Shown piece after piece: positions 25,107 through 35,032 of a stretch of 64,000 nt of DNA. The stretch covers positions 1-64,000 of the forward strand of contig JALCSB010000009.1 of assembly GCA_022653075.1 (NCBI GenBank), written 5' to 3'. The stretch's first letter is position 1, and every line of letters begins with the position of its first letter. Below the pieces are notes generated by a model that saw only the letters and a program-made list of their open reading frames with translations, was not told the origin of the DNA and did not search any database. The position numbers and the translations under genes are program-made. Origin of the DNA: Intestinimonas sp. (GTDB lineage Bacteria > Bacillota > Clostridia > Oscillospirales > Oscillospiraceae).

Positions 25107-25340
25107 TAATAGCACAGTAGGGCTTAATATTTGCGATGCTTTATCACGCATAGGGAGCATTTTCTGTCCTTGGGCGGTGCGCGTTACGTTGCGTCGGGCG
25201 GTGGCTGGGACCCCGACGCGGGAGAAGGGATGTTCAGGATATGGACAGCCTCGACAAGACTTTGCTGCGGCGCAATGATTCCGGGTAGACCGTGCGGGAT
25301 ATCTTTCAAATACCAATCAAATGAGGGTTGTGAGTAAACG
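25107..25340 (+). other. Long unexplained thrC leader
   Basis: The gene-free stretch after yraN (24998-25340) holds the thrC promoter and this leader. The leader contains several potential stems: GCGTCGGG pairs with CCCGACGC (25191-25221), and ATGC pairs with GCAT near 25136-25152. I see no T tract that would make a clear attenuator, and no full T-box sequence; TGGGCGGTGCGCG near 25170 only loosely resembles one. Short open frames occur, but none has a convincing SD. A translational or transcriptional control of threonine synthase is likely but not identified. Confidence 0.4.
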
Positions 25341-26828
25341 ATGCAATATGTAAGTACAAGAAACCGGCAGTTTAAATGTTCGGCTGCCCAGGCGATCGCA
25401 CAGGGCCTTTCGCCGGATGGCGGGCTGTTGACGCCTGAGGTGCTGCCCAGGCTTTCGCCAAATGGACTGGACACGATGACGGATATGTCTTATCAGCAGC
25501 GTGCCGTCTACGTAATGAGTTCGTTTCTGGATGACTTTACCACGTCTGAGATTTCTGGATTCGCGGATATGGCCTATGGCCCGGATAAATTTGATACAAA
25601 GGCTGTTGCGCCTATCCATCAGGTGGACGAGGGTACCTACTGCCTGGAACTGTGGCACGGGCCTACCTGCGCGTTCAAAGATATGGCGCTGCAAATGCTG
25701 CCCCATCTGCTTTCCGCGTCTTTGGTGAAAAACGCGGAGCAGAAAACAGTCTGTATCCTTGTGGCTACTTCCGGCGATACCGGTAAGGCGGCACTGGAGG
25801 GATTCCGGGATGTGAACGGAACCCGTATTCTAGTGTTTTACCCCAGAGATGGCGTATCCGATATTCAGAAGCTTCAGATGCAGACGCAGGAAGGCGAGAA
25901 CGTAGGCGTTTGTGCTGTCGTTGGGAATTTTGACGACGCTCAGACCGGGGTCAAACGTCTGTTTTCCGATGTGGATTTGAAGGACAAACTTGCAGGGCGC
26001 GGCTATTTCTTTTCCTCCGCCAACTCCATCAATTGGGGCCGTATTCTGCCGCAGATTGTATACTATGTCTCGGCATACTGCGACCTGATCCGGGATGGCA
26101 ACATCCAAAAGGGCGATCCGATCAATGTCTGCGTTCCCACCGGGAACTTCGGCAATATTCTCTCCGCTTATTATGCCAAGCAGCTGGGTGTGCCCATCGC
26201 AAAGCTGATCTGTGCGTCCAACCGCAATAATGTGCTCACAGATTTTATCCGTACAGGTATTTATGACCGGAATCGCACATTTTATAATACGATGTCGCCT
26301 TCTATGGATATTCTGATCTCCAGCAATCTGGAGCGGATGCTGTTTGAATTTACTGACCGGGATGATTGTACGGTAAAAGGCTATATGGATGCACTGACCC
26401 GGGAGGGCCGGTATGAGGTTGGGGAGGCCGTCAAGCGCAAGTTGCAGTCGAATTTTGCGGCGGGATTCTGCGACGACAAAACCACGCAAGCCATGATCCG
26501 CGCCATGTGGGAGGAACATAAATATCTAATTGACACGCATACCGCCGTGGCGTTCCATGTACTAAAGGAGTACCGCGCGGAGTCCGGCGACACGACGCCG
26601 ACGGTTGTGGCCTCCACCGCCAGCCCTTTCAAGTTTAGCGACAATGTTCTGGGTGCACTGGGCGTTACAGAACTGGCCCACGGCACCGCGCTGTTGGACC
26701 AACTGGCAGAAAGAACTGGGGTATCGGTGCCTGCTCCGCTGGCCGCGCTTGCGGGCAGAAGTGTCCGCTTTACACAGGTGACGGAGAAAGAGCATATGGT
26801 GGACCAGGTCTTGGAGATGCTAAAATAA
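25341..26828 (+). CDS. thrC: Threonine synthase
   Basis: ThrC converts O-phosphohomoserine to threonine with PLP. The 495-residue protein is of the longer class: it starts with the family sequence YVSTRNRQFKCSAAQAIAQG, has the PLP lysine K113 in HGPTCAFKDMALQ, then TSGDTGKAALEGF and VPTGNFGNILSAYYAK. No homoserine kinase or dehydrogenase gene is adjacent. The next gene starts at the last base of the stop codon. Confidence 0.96.
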   Translation: MQYVSTRNRQFKCSAAQAIAQGLSPDGGLLTPEVLPRLSPNGLDTMTDMSYQQRAVYVMSSFLDDFTTSEISGFADMAYGPDKFDTKAVAPIHQVDEGTYCLELWHGPTCAFKDMALQMLPHLLSASLVKNAEQKTVCILVATSGDTGKAALEGFRDVNGTRILVFYPRDGVSDIQKLQMQTQEGENVGVCAVVGNFDDAQTGVKRLFSDVDLKDKLAGRGYFFSSANSINWGRILPQIVYYVSAYCDLIRDGNIQKGDPINVCVPTGNFGNILSAYYAKQLGVPIAKLICASNRNNVLTDFIRTGIYDRNRTFYNTMSPSMDILISSNLERMLFEFTDRDDCTVKGYMDALTREGRYEVGEAVKRKLQSNFAAGFCDDKTTQAMIRAMWEEHKYLIDTHTAVAFHVLKEYRAESGDTTPTVVASTASPFKFSDNVLGALGVTELAHGTALLDQLAERTGVSVPAPLAALAGRSVRFTQVTEKEHMVDQVLEMLK

Positions 26829-27517
26829 TGGCACTGTTTGCCATCGGCGATACCCATCTCTCTTTTGGGTCTCCTAAACCTATGGATGTGTTTGGTGGAA
26901 AATGGGTTGGCTACGTTGATAAACTGCGAGAGGGCTTTCAATGTGTTGGTCCGGAGGACACTGTGGTACTGTGCGGCGATCTGTCCTGGGGAATGAGCTT
27001 GGAGGAAGCAGAACAGGATTTTGCATTTCTTGATGCACTCCCTGGAAAACGGAAACTGTTGCTGAAGGGGAATCACGACTACTGGTGGAATACAGCGGCC
27101 AAGATGAACGGTTTTTTTGAAGCGCATCGCTTTCAAACCTTGAAGATTCTCCATAATAACTGTTACTTTTACGGTGATACTGCATTATGCGGAACTCGCG
27201 GATGGTTTTATGAAGAAGACGAAGGCGGGCACAACGAGAAGGTATTCCGGCGGGAACTGCTGCGGCTGGAAACTTCCCTGAAAGCGGCCGGGGAGCATGA
27301 GAAGCTCTGCTTTCTCCATTATCCGCCCTGCTATGAGGGCTACACCTGCGCAGAGATTATCGCACTTATGGAGCAATATGAGGTGGCGTGCTGTTGCTAT
27401 GGGCATCTCCACGGAGGGAGCCACCGGCTTGCTATCTCCGGCCAACGGGGGTCCATTGAATATCATTTAATTTCGGCAGACCACCTGGAATTCCGGCCTT
27501 TCCTGCTGCGGGCTTAA
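26828..27517 (+). CDS. Calcineurin-like metallophosphoesterase
   Basis: The 229-residue protein has the metal-binding blocks of the superfamily in order: GDTH (D8, H10), CGDLSW, KGNHDYWWNT, HYPP and GHLHGG. It therefore binds two metals and hydrolyses a phosphoester. The substrate cannot be assigned. It starts on the last base of the thrC stop codon (TAATG), so it is translated with thrC. Confidence 0.85.
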   Translation: MALFAIGDTHLSFGSPKPMDVFGGKWVGYVDKLREGFQCVGPEDTVVLCGDLSWGMSLEEAEQDFAFLDALPGKRKLLLKGNHDYWWNTAAKMNGFFEAHRFQTLKILHNNCYFYGDTALCGTRGWFYEEDEGGHNEKVFRRELLRLETSLKAAGEHEKLCFLHYPPCYEGYTCAEIIALMEQYEVACCCYGHLHGGSHRLAISGQRGSIEYHLISADHLEFRPFLLRA

Positions 27518-27638
27518 ACATCATTTCCAGATTTCTTCATATTTTTTTGAAAAAAGAGTGGAATTATTCACAATTATCTGGTAGGATAAATGAGATTCTG
27601 AGTGTGACAGCACTTGTAAATCAGGAGGAAATAAGTAG

Positions 27639-29024
27639 ATGAACGTCAAGAGCAAAGAAAAAAAAGAAGACAGCACATTTGAGCTGGTTATTGAAGTCGG
27701 GGCCGAGGAATTTGAAAACGCCCTAGATAAAGTCTATCGGAAGAGTCGCGGCAAAATTGCGGTTCCCGGTTTCCGTAAGGGCAAGGCACCCCGCAAGGTG
27801 ATTGAGGGTATGTACGGCTCTGGCGTATTCTACGAGGAGGCCGTCGACGCACTTTATCCCGACGCTTTGGCTCAGGCCGTGGAGCAGGAAAAACTGGATA
27901 TGGTTGCCTATCCGAAGGTCGATGTCCTGGAAGTCGGTAAAAACGGCTTTGCGTTTAAAGCCGTAGTTACGGTAAAACCGGAAGCGTCCATCGGCGACTA
28001 TAAAGGCCTGACCGCAGAGAAAGAGGAACCTTCCGTTACGGATGAAGATGTAGAGAATGAGCTGAAGCCCTTTATTCAGCGCGCGACTCGTCTGGTTGCT
28101 GTGGACCGCGAGGCCAAGGTAGGCGATACCGTTGTAATTGATTTTGAAGGCTTTGACGATGGAAAGGCATTTGAAGGCGGCAAGGGAGAGAATTACCCGC
28201 TGGAGTTGGGTTCCAATTCGTTTATTCCCGGCTTTGAAGATGCTCTTGTCGGCTCGAAGGCTGGCGACGAAAAGGACCTTGACATTACATTCCCGGAAGA
28301 TTACGGCGCGAAGGAACTGGCTGGCAAAGCCGTTGTATTTAAAGTGAAGGTTCATGAGGTCAAAGAATCCGAGGTTCCCGAAGTGGATGATGAGTTTGCC
28401 AAAGATGTTTCTGAATTTGAGACACTGGTCGACTTCAAAAAGGACCTTGAAGAGAAGCTGATGACCCGCCGCAAAGATCAGGCGGAGCGAACTTATGTGG
28501 ATACGATTACTGAAAAATTGATTGCACTGACCGATGTAAAGATTCCCGATGCGATGGTAGATTACCGTGCGGAGCAAATCCTCAACGAGTATGTAAACCG
28601 GATTACCAGCCAAGGCATTTCGATAGAATCCTTTATGCAGATGACCGGTGAAAATCCGGATATGCTGAAGAAGGAGGCCCATGCTGCCGCCGAGAAGCAA
28701 ATTCAGTCCGAGTTGGCGCTGGACGCTGTGGTGGCCGCGGAGAAATTCGAGATCACCGAAGAGGAAATGGATGACGAGTACGCCAAACTGGCGGAGCGGT
28801 ATAAACTGACTGAGGAGCAGGCTAAGTCTACCATTCATGCAGACGACATCAAACTGACGCTGAGTCGCCGCAAGGCGTTGGAACTGGTAAAGGCCAGCGC
28901 AAAAAAATCGAAACCTAAGAAAGCTTCTGCCGCGAAAGCCGAAGGCGCTGATGATGCCGAAAAAAAGGAGAAGCCGAAAAAGAGGACCACACGTAAAAAA
29001 GCAGAGCCCAAAACAGAGGAATAA
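27639..29024 (+). CDS. tig: Trigger factor
   Basis: Trigger factor is the ribosome-bound chaperone and peptidyl-prolyl isomerase. The 461-residue protein has the ribosome-binding tail loop GFRKGKAPRKVIE (about residues 44-57), the FKBP-type PPIase domain (VGDTVVIDFEGFDDGKAFEGG, then GFEDALVG) and the helical C-terminal arms. After residue about 420 it carries an additional 40-residue tail very rich in Lys, Ala and Glu, which the usual 430-residue protein lacks. SD AGGAGGAAATAAGTAG precedes the ATG. It is followed by clpP and clpX as in many Firmicutes. Confidence 0.96.
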   Translation: MNVKSKEKKEDSTFELVIEVGAEEFENALDKVYRKSRGKIAVPGFRKGKAPRKVIEGMYGSGVFYEEAVDALYPDALAQAVEQEKLDMVAYPKVDVLEVGKNGFAFKAVVTVKPEASIGDYKGLTAEKEEPSVTDEDVENELKPFIQRATRLVAVDREAKVGDTVVIDFEGFDDGKAFEGGKGENYPLELGSNSFIPGFEDALVGSKAGDEKDLDITFPEDYGAKELAGKAVVFKVKVHEVKESEVPEVDDEFAKDVSEFETLVDFKKDLEEKLMTRRKDQAERTYVDTITEKLIALTDVKIPDAMVDYRAEQILNEYVNRITSQGISIESFMQMTGENPDMLKKEAHAAAEKQIQSELALDAVVAAEKFEITEEEMDDEYAKLAERYKLTEEQAKSTIHADDIKLTLSRRKALELVKASAKKSKPKKASAAKAEGADDAEKKEKPKKRTTRKKAEPKTEE

Positions 29025-29085
29025 TCTTCCCTGCACCGGGCATACTTTTTCCTGACACTGCCATTTAAGAAGGAGACTGCAAACC

Positions 29086-29676
29086 ATGAATTCCATGAGC
29101 CTTGTACCTTATGTCGTTGAACAGACCAACCGTGGTGAACGTTCCTACGATATCTTTTCCCGTCTACTAAATGACCGCATTATTTTCCTGTCAGAGGAAG
29201 TAAATGATACCACCGCCAGTTTGGTCGTGGCCCAACTTCTGTATCTGGAGGCGCAGGATCCTGACAAGGACATTCAATTTTACATTAACAGTCCTGGCGG
29301 CGTTGTGACCGCCGGTATGGCGATTTATGATACGATGCGGTATATCAAGGCGGATGTTTCCACTATCTGTATCGGTATGGCGGCCAGTATGGGAGCGTTT
29401 TTGCTTTCATGCGGCACAAAGGGAAAGCGTTTTGCACTGCCGAATGCGGAAATCATGATCCATCAGCCGTCCGGTGGTACAAAAGGGCAGGCATCCGACA
29501 TCAAGATACAGGCTGAATGGATGCTGCGTACCAGAGAAAAATTAAACAGGATTTTGGCCGCCAACACTGGAAAGCCGATTGACATCATTGCTCAAGATAC
29601 GGAACGTGATAATTTTATGTCCGCTGAAGAGGCCAAGGAATACGGCCTGATTGACAAAGTTATTGATCAGCGGTAA
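29086..29676 (+). CDS. clpP: ATP-dependent Clp protease proteolytic subunit
   Basis: ClpP forms the 14-mer serine protease chamber used by ClpX. The 196-residue protein has the triad S101 (GMAASMGAF), H126 (IMIHQPSGG) and D171 (QDTERDNFM). SD AAGGAGACTGCAAACC supports the ATG at 29086; an ATG three codons later is also possible. It lies between tig and clpX. Confidence 0.97.
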   Translation: MNSMSLVPYVVEQTNRGERSYDIFSRLLNDRIIFLSEEVNDTTASLVVAQLLYLEAQDPDKDIQFYINSPGGVVTAGMAIYDTMRYIKADVSTICIGMAASMGAFLLSCGTKGKRFALPNAEIMIHQPSGGTKGQASDIKIQAEWMLRTREKLNRILAANTGKPIDIIAQDTERDNFMSAEEAKEYGLIDKVIDQR

Positions 29677-29741
29677 TTTTAGGGAGCGGGGACAAAACGC
29701 CTCCGCTCCTTTGTCCATGTATATGATTTGAGGTGAACCCC

Positions 29742-31070
29742 ATGCCAAAAAATGACGATAAGCGCTCTGTTCGCTGCTCTTTTTGCGGAAAGCACCAGGA
29801 GCAGGTGGCACGTATCATTGCTGGACCCGGCGCATATATCTGCAATGAATGTGTTCAGTTGTGTATGAGCATCCTGGAAGATGCGAATACTAACGCCGTA
29901 TCTGAGCCGGCGGATGTTCCGGATATTCCGGAAGTCATTCCGACACCGCGTGAGATTCGCGAAGTTTTGGATCAGTATGTCATCGGCCAGGAAGACGCCA
30001 AGGTTGCGCTTTCAGTCGCAGTTTATAACCACTATAAACGGATCTATTTCGGTGGCGGCGATGATGTGGAGCTCCAGAAAAGCAATATCCTGCTGATGGG
30101 TCCTACGGGCTGTGGTAAGACTCTGTTTGCACAGACGCTTGCCCGCATCTTGAAGGTGCCCTTTGCTATTGCGGATGCAACCACCCTGACGGAGGCCGGC
30201 TATGTGGGGGACGACGTGGAGAATATCCTTCTGCGTTTGGTCCAGGCGGCCGACTACGATGTTGAACTTGCACAGCGCGGTATTATTTATGTAGATGAAA
30301 TCGACAAGATCGCGCGTAAAAGTGAGAATACCTCCATCACCCGCGATGTTTCCGGTGAAGGCGTACAGCAGGCGCTCCTGAAAATCCTGGAGGGTACGGT
30401 TGCAAATGTACCGCCTCAAGGGGGACGTAAGCATCCGCATCAGGAGTTTATTCAGGTCGACACAAAAAATATTCTCTTTATTTGTGGCGGTGCTTTTGAC
30501 GGAATTGAGAAGATTATTGAGCACCGGCTCGATCGAAAGACAATTGGATTTGGAGCGGAAATCGCGAGTAAGAAAGACCAGGATATTTCGGCCATGCTTC
30601 GGCAGGTACAGCCCCACGATCTGCTGAAATTTGGAATTATACCCGAACTGGTCGGGCGGCTTCCCGTTATCACGACGTTGCAGTCCTTGAATGAGGAGCA
30701 ACTGGTCCGCGTATTGACTGAACCCAAAAATGCGTTGGTCCGTCAGTATAAAAAGCTTCTGGAGTATGATGACGTTGTGCTGAGCTTTCAGCCCGAAACG
30801 CTTACGGCCGTCGCCCAAAAGGCAATTGAGCGGGGGATCGGCGCCCGTGGCCTGCGCGCGGTACTGGAAGAGTTGATGACGCGGGTCATGTATGACGTAC
30901 CGTCGGATCCCACTATTACCGAGGTAACGATTACACCGCAGTGCGTAACGGACCAAACGGCGCTTCCGGAAGTTGTGAGGAATCCCAGCCGTGTCAGCAG
31001 GCCGCGCCTGGGGGCTGCTACGCTTCGGGCGGTACAAGGTGGTCTTGAGCCACGCGGCAATGTGTCCTGA
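29742..31070 (+). CDS. clpX: Clp protease ATP-binding unfoldase ClpX
   Basis: ClpX unfolds tagged substrates and feeds them to ClpP. The 442-residue protein starts with a C4 zinc domain (C12, C15, C34, C37). Then come the AAA+ motifs [15 protein letters not shown] (Walker A) and [13 protein letters not shown] (Walker B), the pore loop region GYVGDDVEN, and sensor 2 [13 protein letters not shown]. Start at 29742 follows GAGGTGAACCCC. A GTG nine bases earlier overlaps the SD. Confidence 0.97.
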   Translation: MPKNDDKRSVRCSFCGKHQEQVARIIAGPGAYICNECVQLCMSILEDANTNAVSEPADVPDIPEVIPTPREIREVLDQYVIGQEDAKVALSVAVYNHYKRIYFGGGDDVELQKSNILLMGPTGCGKTLFAQTLARILKVPFAIADATTLTEAGYVGDDVENILLRLVQAADYDVELAQRGIIYVDEIDKIARKSENTSITRDVSGEGVQQALLKILEGTVANVPPQGGRKHPHQEFIQVDTKNILFICGGAFDGIEKIIEHRLDRKTIGFGAEIASKKDQDISAMLRQVQPHDLLKFGIIPELVGRLPVITTLQSLNEEQLVRVLTEPKNALVRQYKKLLEYDDVVLSFQPETLTAVAQKAIERGIGARGLRAVLEELMTRVMYDVPSDPTITEVTITPQCVTDQTALPEVVRNPSRVSRPRLGAATLRAVQGGLEPRGNVS

Positions 31071-31092
31071 TTTAAATCAGAAATAAAAGATA

Positions 31093-31123
31093 AGGGCGGG
31101 GGCATACGCTCCCGCCCCTTTTA
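31093..31123 (+). terminator. Terminator of clpX
   Basis: AAGGGCGGGGG pairs with CTCCCGCCCCTT around CATACG and is followed by TTTT. It lies about 20 bases after the clpX stop and 20 before lon. Confidence 0.7.
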
Positions 31124-31143
31124 AAAAGAGGAAGTGACTTTTT

Positions 31144-33552
31144 ATGAAGAAGGAATCTGTCTCCGCCACCATGCCGGTTCTGGCACTGCGCGGCCTGACG
31201 ATTTTTCCCAATATGTTACTCCACTTTGATGTAGGAAGAGATACCTCCATTAAGGCTTTGGATGAAGCGATGGCAGCCAGTCAGCCCATCTTTCTTGTCA
31301 CGCAGCGTGACTTGACGGTGGAGGAGCCCACACAGGCAGATCTTTATTCCATTGGAACAATCTCCAACGTGCGGCAAATTCTGCGCCTGCCGGGTGACAA
31401 TGCCAGGGTCATGGTTGAAGGTGCATCCCGTGGTCGGTTAATCAATCTTACCCAGACCGCGCCGTTTTTACAGGCGGAAATTGAAGAACTGGAGGTTCCG
31501 GGAATTCGACATTCCTCCCGGACTGAAGCGCTGATTCGCAACACCTATGAACTATTTGAACGCTATACAGAGCTTTCGCCGAGAATGAACAACGATGTGC
31601 TGGTCAATGTTATGGCCAGCGATGATCCGGGCTATATTGCTGATTATATCGCACAGAATATTACCATGCGCGCAGGTGATAAACAAACGATTCTGGAGGA
31701 ATTGCGCCCAACACGCCGGTTGGAAAAACTGTTCCAGTCCCTGGGCCGTGAAGTCGATATTCTAAAGCTGGAACAGGAGATGCAGTCTAAAGTCCGTGAT
31801 CAACTGACGCACAGCCAAAGAGATTATGTCCTCCGTGAACAGATGAAAGTGATTCAGAATGAGTTGGGAGAGGGAGAGAGCGGCGAAGACAGCGAGATTA
31901 CGGAGTACCGTGATAAAATCGCGCACGCAAAGCTACCGGAGGAAACAGAAAAAAAGCTGAATAAAGAGCTGGACCGGCTGACCAAGCAGCCTTTCGGTTC
32001 GGCAGAGGCCAGTGTAATTCGCAATTATCTGGATATCTGTCTGGACCTGCCGTGGAACAAGAAGAGTAAGGAACGCGTCAATGTGGAGGCCGCCCGCAAA
32101 GTGCTGGACGCGGACCACTTCGGCCTTGAGAAAGTTAAAGAGCGCATTTTAGAGTTTATTGCGGCCAAACAGTTGGCACCTGATCTGAAGGGACAAATAC
32201 TCTGCCTAGTCGGCCCTCCCGGTGTGGGAAAAACTTCCGTGGCCATGTCGGTGGCCCACGCACTCCATCGTAAACTGGCACGGATTTCTCTGGGCGGCAT
32301 CCATGATGAGGCGGAAATCCGAGGCCACCGTAAAACGTATATCGGCGCCATGCCGGGCCGCATCATAGCCGCTGTTCAGCAGGCGGGAACTTCCAACCCG
32401 TTGCTGTTGCTGGATGAAATTGACAAACTAGCATCCAGTGTGCAGGGAGATCCGGCGTCTGCCCTCTTGGAAGTGCTGGATATCGAACAAAACCGCACGT
32501 TTCGGGATCATTATCTGGAACTTCCGTACGACCTGTCCGATGTACTGTTTATTACGACGGCAAACACCACGGAAACCATACCGCGTCCTCTGCTGGACCG
32601 TATGGAAGTGATCGAGCTTTCCAGTTATACCGACGAGGAAAAACTGCAGATCGCACGTCTGCATTTGCTGCCCAAAGAGATGAAGCGACATGGCCTCAGG
32701 CGTTCCCAGCTTAAAATGACCGATGATGCCATTCGGGAAGTAATTACCGCATACACCAGAGAATCCGGAGTTCGAGTATTGGAGCGGAAGCTGGGTACGC
32801 TGTGCAGAAAAGTCGCTATGCGCCTAGTAAAAGGAGACGTAAAGTCTGTCTCCTTGACAGGAGATAACCTGAGTCAATATCTCGGAGTTCCCAAATACCA
32901 TCCAGAAAAGTTGGAGGGTACGTCACAGGTTGGCGTGGTGAATGGTCTGGCGTGGACGCAGGTGGGCGGTGAGATTTTGCAGGTTGAAGCCAATGTAGTG
33001 CCCGGCAGCGGAAAGATTGAACTGACCGGCAACTTGGGCGATGTCATGAAGGAATCCGCACATGCCGCGCTGTCTTATGTACGCAGCCGCGCCACCCAAT
33101 TGGGGATCGAACAGGATTTTTACAAGACAAAGGATATTCATGTCCATTTTCCAGAGGGTGCGGTACCCAAGGATGGTCCCTCTGCAGGTGTGACGATCAT
33201 TACTGCGATGGTTTCCGCATTGACGGAAACACCGGTTAAGCAGGGGATTGCCATGACCGGCGAGATCACGCTCCGCGGTCGTGTCCTTGCGATTGGCGGA
33301 CTTCGGGAGAAAACGATGGCCGCATTGCGCAACGGCATGCGCACGGTTATCCTACCGGATGAAAACCTCCCGGATCTGGATGAGATCGACCAGACCGTCC
33401 GGCGCGCATTACACTTCATTCCCGTAAAACACGCGGATGAAGTTCTGGCTAGCGCCTTGGAGGCGGAGACGGTAAATTCTGCGCCCGAACTGAACGGGGG
33501 GCTGAATCGCGGGACGAAGCTGACCGACCAAACGGTCCAAATCCGGCAGTAA
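31144..33552 (+). CDS. lon: ATP-dependent Lon protease
   Basis: Lon degrades misfolded and regulatory proteins. The 802-residue LonA protein has the N-terminal substrate domain (1-300), AAA+ module with Walker A GPPGVGKTS (357-365) and VLFITTAN, and the C-terminal protease domain with catalytic S680 (PKDGPSAGV) and K723 (REKTMAAL). Position after clpX and before ysxC matches the Bacillus clpX-lon-ysxC order. SD GAGGAAGTGAC lies before the ATG. Confidence 0.97.
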   Translation: MKKESVSATMPVLALRGLTIFPNMLLHFDVGRDTSIKALDEAMAASQPIFLVTQRDLTVEEPTQADLYSIGTISNVRQILRLPGDNARVMVEGASRGRLINLTQTAPFLQAEIEELEVPGIRHSSRTEALIRNTYELFERYTELSPRMNNDVLVNVMASDDPGYIADYIAQNITMRAGDKQTILEELRPTRRLEKLFQSLGREVDILKLEQEMQSKVRDQLTHSQRDYVLREQMKVIQNELGEGESGEDSEITEYRDKIAHAKLPEETEKKLNKELDRLTKQPFGSAEASVIRNYLDICLDLPWNKKSKERVNVEAARKVLDADHFGLEKVKERILEFIAAKQLAPDLKGQILCLVGPPGVGKTSVAMSVAHALHRKLARISLGGIHDEAEIRGHRKTYIGAMPGRIIAAVQQAGTSNPLLLLDEIDKLASSVQGDPASALLEVLDIEQNRTFRDHYLELPYDLSDVLFITTANTTETIPRPLLDRMEVIELSSYTDEEKLQIARLHLLPKEMKRHGLRRSQLKMTDDAIREVITAYTRESGVRVLERKLGTLCRKVAMRLVKGDVKSVSLTGDNLSQYLGVPKYHPEKLEGTSQVGVVNGLAWTQVGGEILQVEANVVPGSGKIELTGNLGDVMKESAHAALSYVRSRATQLGIEQDFYKTKDIHVHFPEGAVPKDGPSAGVTIITAMVSALTETPVKQGIAMTGEITLRGRVLAIGGLREKTMAALRNGMRTVILPDENLPDLDEIDQTVRRALHFIPVKHADEVLASALEAETVNSAPELNGGLNRGTKLTDQTVQIRQ

Positions 33553-33565
33553 CGGAGGGCGGTTT

Positions 33566-34150
33566 ATGAATATTCAGAAGGCGGAATTTATTCGGTCCGC
33601 CGCCAGAAGGGCTGATTTTCCACGCGATGGCCTCCCGCAGGTCGTTTTTGCCGGGCGCTCCAACGTAGGCAAATCTTCGGTCATCAATCGTCTTTTGAAC
33701 CGGAAAAATTTTGCGCGCGTGGGAAATTCGCCGGGGAAAACGACACATATTAATTATTTTCTGATTGATGAGGCGCTGTACCTCGTAGATCTTCCTGGAT
33801 ATGGATATGCGCAGGTTTCGAAGGCAGAGAAAGAACGCTGGGGTAACCTGATCCAATCCTGGTTCGAGGACCAGGCGCTCATGACATTAGGCATTATGAT
33901 TGTAGACGCGCGTCACAAACCCACGGCAGATGACTGCACCATGGCTTCCTGGTTCTTGGAGACCGGAAAACCGTTTGCCGTGGTAGCGAATAAACTGGAC
34001 AAGCTAAAGAGGCTTGAGATCGAGCCAAACCTTGCGCGCATTCGTGAAACTCTCGGTTTAAACAGCGCTGTAAAGGTAATTCCCTTTTCAGCAGAAAAGG
34101 GAACAGGCCGGGATGAACTGCTGGCTTTGATTTTTAAAAGCGGGAAGTGA
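33566..34150 (+). CDS. ysxC: Ribosome biogenesis GTPase YsxC/EngB
   Basis: YsxC (YihA/EngB) is required for 50S assembly. The 194-residue TrmE-Era-type GTPase shows G1 FAGRSNVGKSS, G2 PGKTTHINYF, G3 LVDLPGYGYAQ and G4 ANKLDKL. Length is typical. It follows lon by 13 bases with a good SD (GGAGGGCGGTTT). Confidence 0.96.
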   Translation: MNIQKAEFIRSAARRADFPRDGLPQVVFAGRSNVGKSSVINRLLNRKNFARVGNSPGKTTHINYFLIDEALYLVDLPGYGYAQVSKAEKERWGNLIQSWFEDQALMTLGIMIVDARHKPTADDCTMASWFLETGKPFAVVANKLDKLKRLEIEPNLARIRETLGLNSAVKVIPFSAEKGTGRDELLALIFKSGK

Positions 34151-34156
34151 ATCATC

Positions 34157-34909
34157 GTGAAATTGGTGCGAATTGAAAAAAACGGAATGCCAAAGTGGGG
34201 TGTGCTCCAGGGCGGCACCGTGTATACACTTTCTCAAGTGCCTTATGAGGAAATCCGGTATGATGGGGGCCAGGAGCCGCTGGAGGATTGCGTGCTCCTG
34301 GTACCATGCCAGCCGGGCAAGATAGTCTGCTTGGGAAAAAATTATTACGACCACGCAATTGAGATGAATGACGGGGTACCGGAGCAGCCGATCCTTTTTA
34401 TCAAAACACCCAATTGTCTGAACCGGCCGGAGGGGACGGTCCACGCGCCCGCATTCGTTAAGCGCCTGGACTATGAGGGAGAGCTGGCCTTCGTGATAAA
34501 AAAGCTGGCAAGAAATATCCTGCCAGCAGATGCGTTCCACTACATTTTGGGCTATACCTGCCTTAATGACGTAACAGCCCGTGATATTCAGAAATTGGAC
34601 GGCCAGTGGACCCGCAGCAAATGTATGGACGGTTTTGCGCCGATGGGACCGGTGCTGACCGACGAGGTAAACCCAGCCGACCTTAAAATTGAAACAAGGC
34701 TGAATGGAAAGACGGTTCAGTCCTCCACTACCGCACGGTTCATGACGAAGATACCGGAGATGCTGGCTTTTATCACCGCCGCGCTCACACTGGAACCGGG
34801 CGATGTGGTGACAACGGGTACGCCTGCCGGAATCGGGCCTATGGTGCCGGGTGATACGGTAGAAATTGAGATTGAGGGGATCGGCGTTCTGCGCAGCCAT
34901 ATCGTATAA
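34157..34909 (+). CDS. Fumarylacetoacetate hydrolase-family protein
   Basis: The 250-residue protein has the FAH-fold C-terminal domain: CLGKNYYDHAIEMN, FIKTPNCL, VKRLDYEGELAFVIKK (metal-binding E-x-E), DVTARDIQKLDGQWTRSKCMDGFAPMGP and TGTPAGIGPM. Members of this family act as acylpyruvate hydrolases, oxaloacetate decarboxylases/tautomerases or 2-hydroxyhepta-2,4-diene-1,7-dioate isomerases. The conserved QxxRxKxxDxF-type block suggests oxaloacetate or acylpyruvate activity. The start at 34157 follows only six bases after ysxC. Confidence 0.85.
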   Translation: MKLVRIEKNGMPKWGVLQGGTVYTLSQVPYEEIRYDGGQEPLEDCVLLVPCQPGKIVCLGKNYYDHAIEMNDGVPEQPILFIKTPNCLNRPEGTVHAPAFVKRLDYEGELAFVIKKLARNILPADAFHYILGYTCLNDVTARDIQKLDGQWTRSKCMDGFAPMGPVLTDEVNPADLKIETRLNGKTVQSSTTARFMTKIPEMLAFITAALTLEPGDVVTTGTPAGIGPMVPGDTVEIEIEGIGVLRSHIV

Positions 34910-34913
34910 AAAC

Positions 34914-34950
34914 CGGCGGGGGCGGTGTTCCGCCTCCGTCTTGTACTTCC
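34914..34950 (+). terminator. Terminator of the lon-ysxC-FAH unit
   Basis: GGCGGGGGCGG pairs with CCGCCTCCGTC (two G-U pairs) around TGTT, followed by TTGTACTT. It overlaps the -35 of the next promoter. Confidence 0.6.
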
Positions 34951-34968
34951 TGATAAATTTGGTATAAT
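34941..34968 (+). promoter_or_regulatory. Promoter of the site-2 protease-scp operon
   Basis: TTGTAC - 16 bp - TATAAT with an extended -10 (TGG directly before TATAAT, 34960-34962). Confidence 0.7.
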
Positions 34969-35032
34969 AAATTTAGAATAGAGGCCGTTGATTTAAATTT
35001 TCAATGGGGTATAACTGGGCGGAGGAATTAAA

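Noticed and set aside
25165..25225. T-box riboswitch upstream of thrC
   Set aside because: TGGGCGGTGCGCG only loosely resembles the T-box. It lacks the TGGN needed to pair with the tRNA end, and no terminator T run follows.
27723..29096. 457-codon frame antisense to trigger factor
   Set aside because: Shadow of the real gene in a Lys/Glu-rich region without stops on the opposite strand. The plus-strand product is an unmistakable trigger factor.
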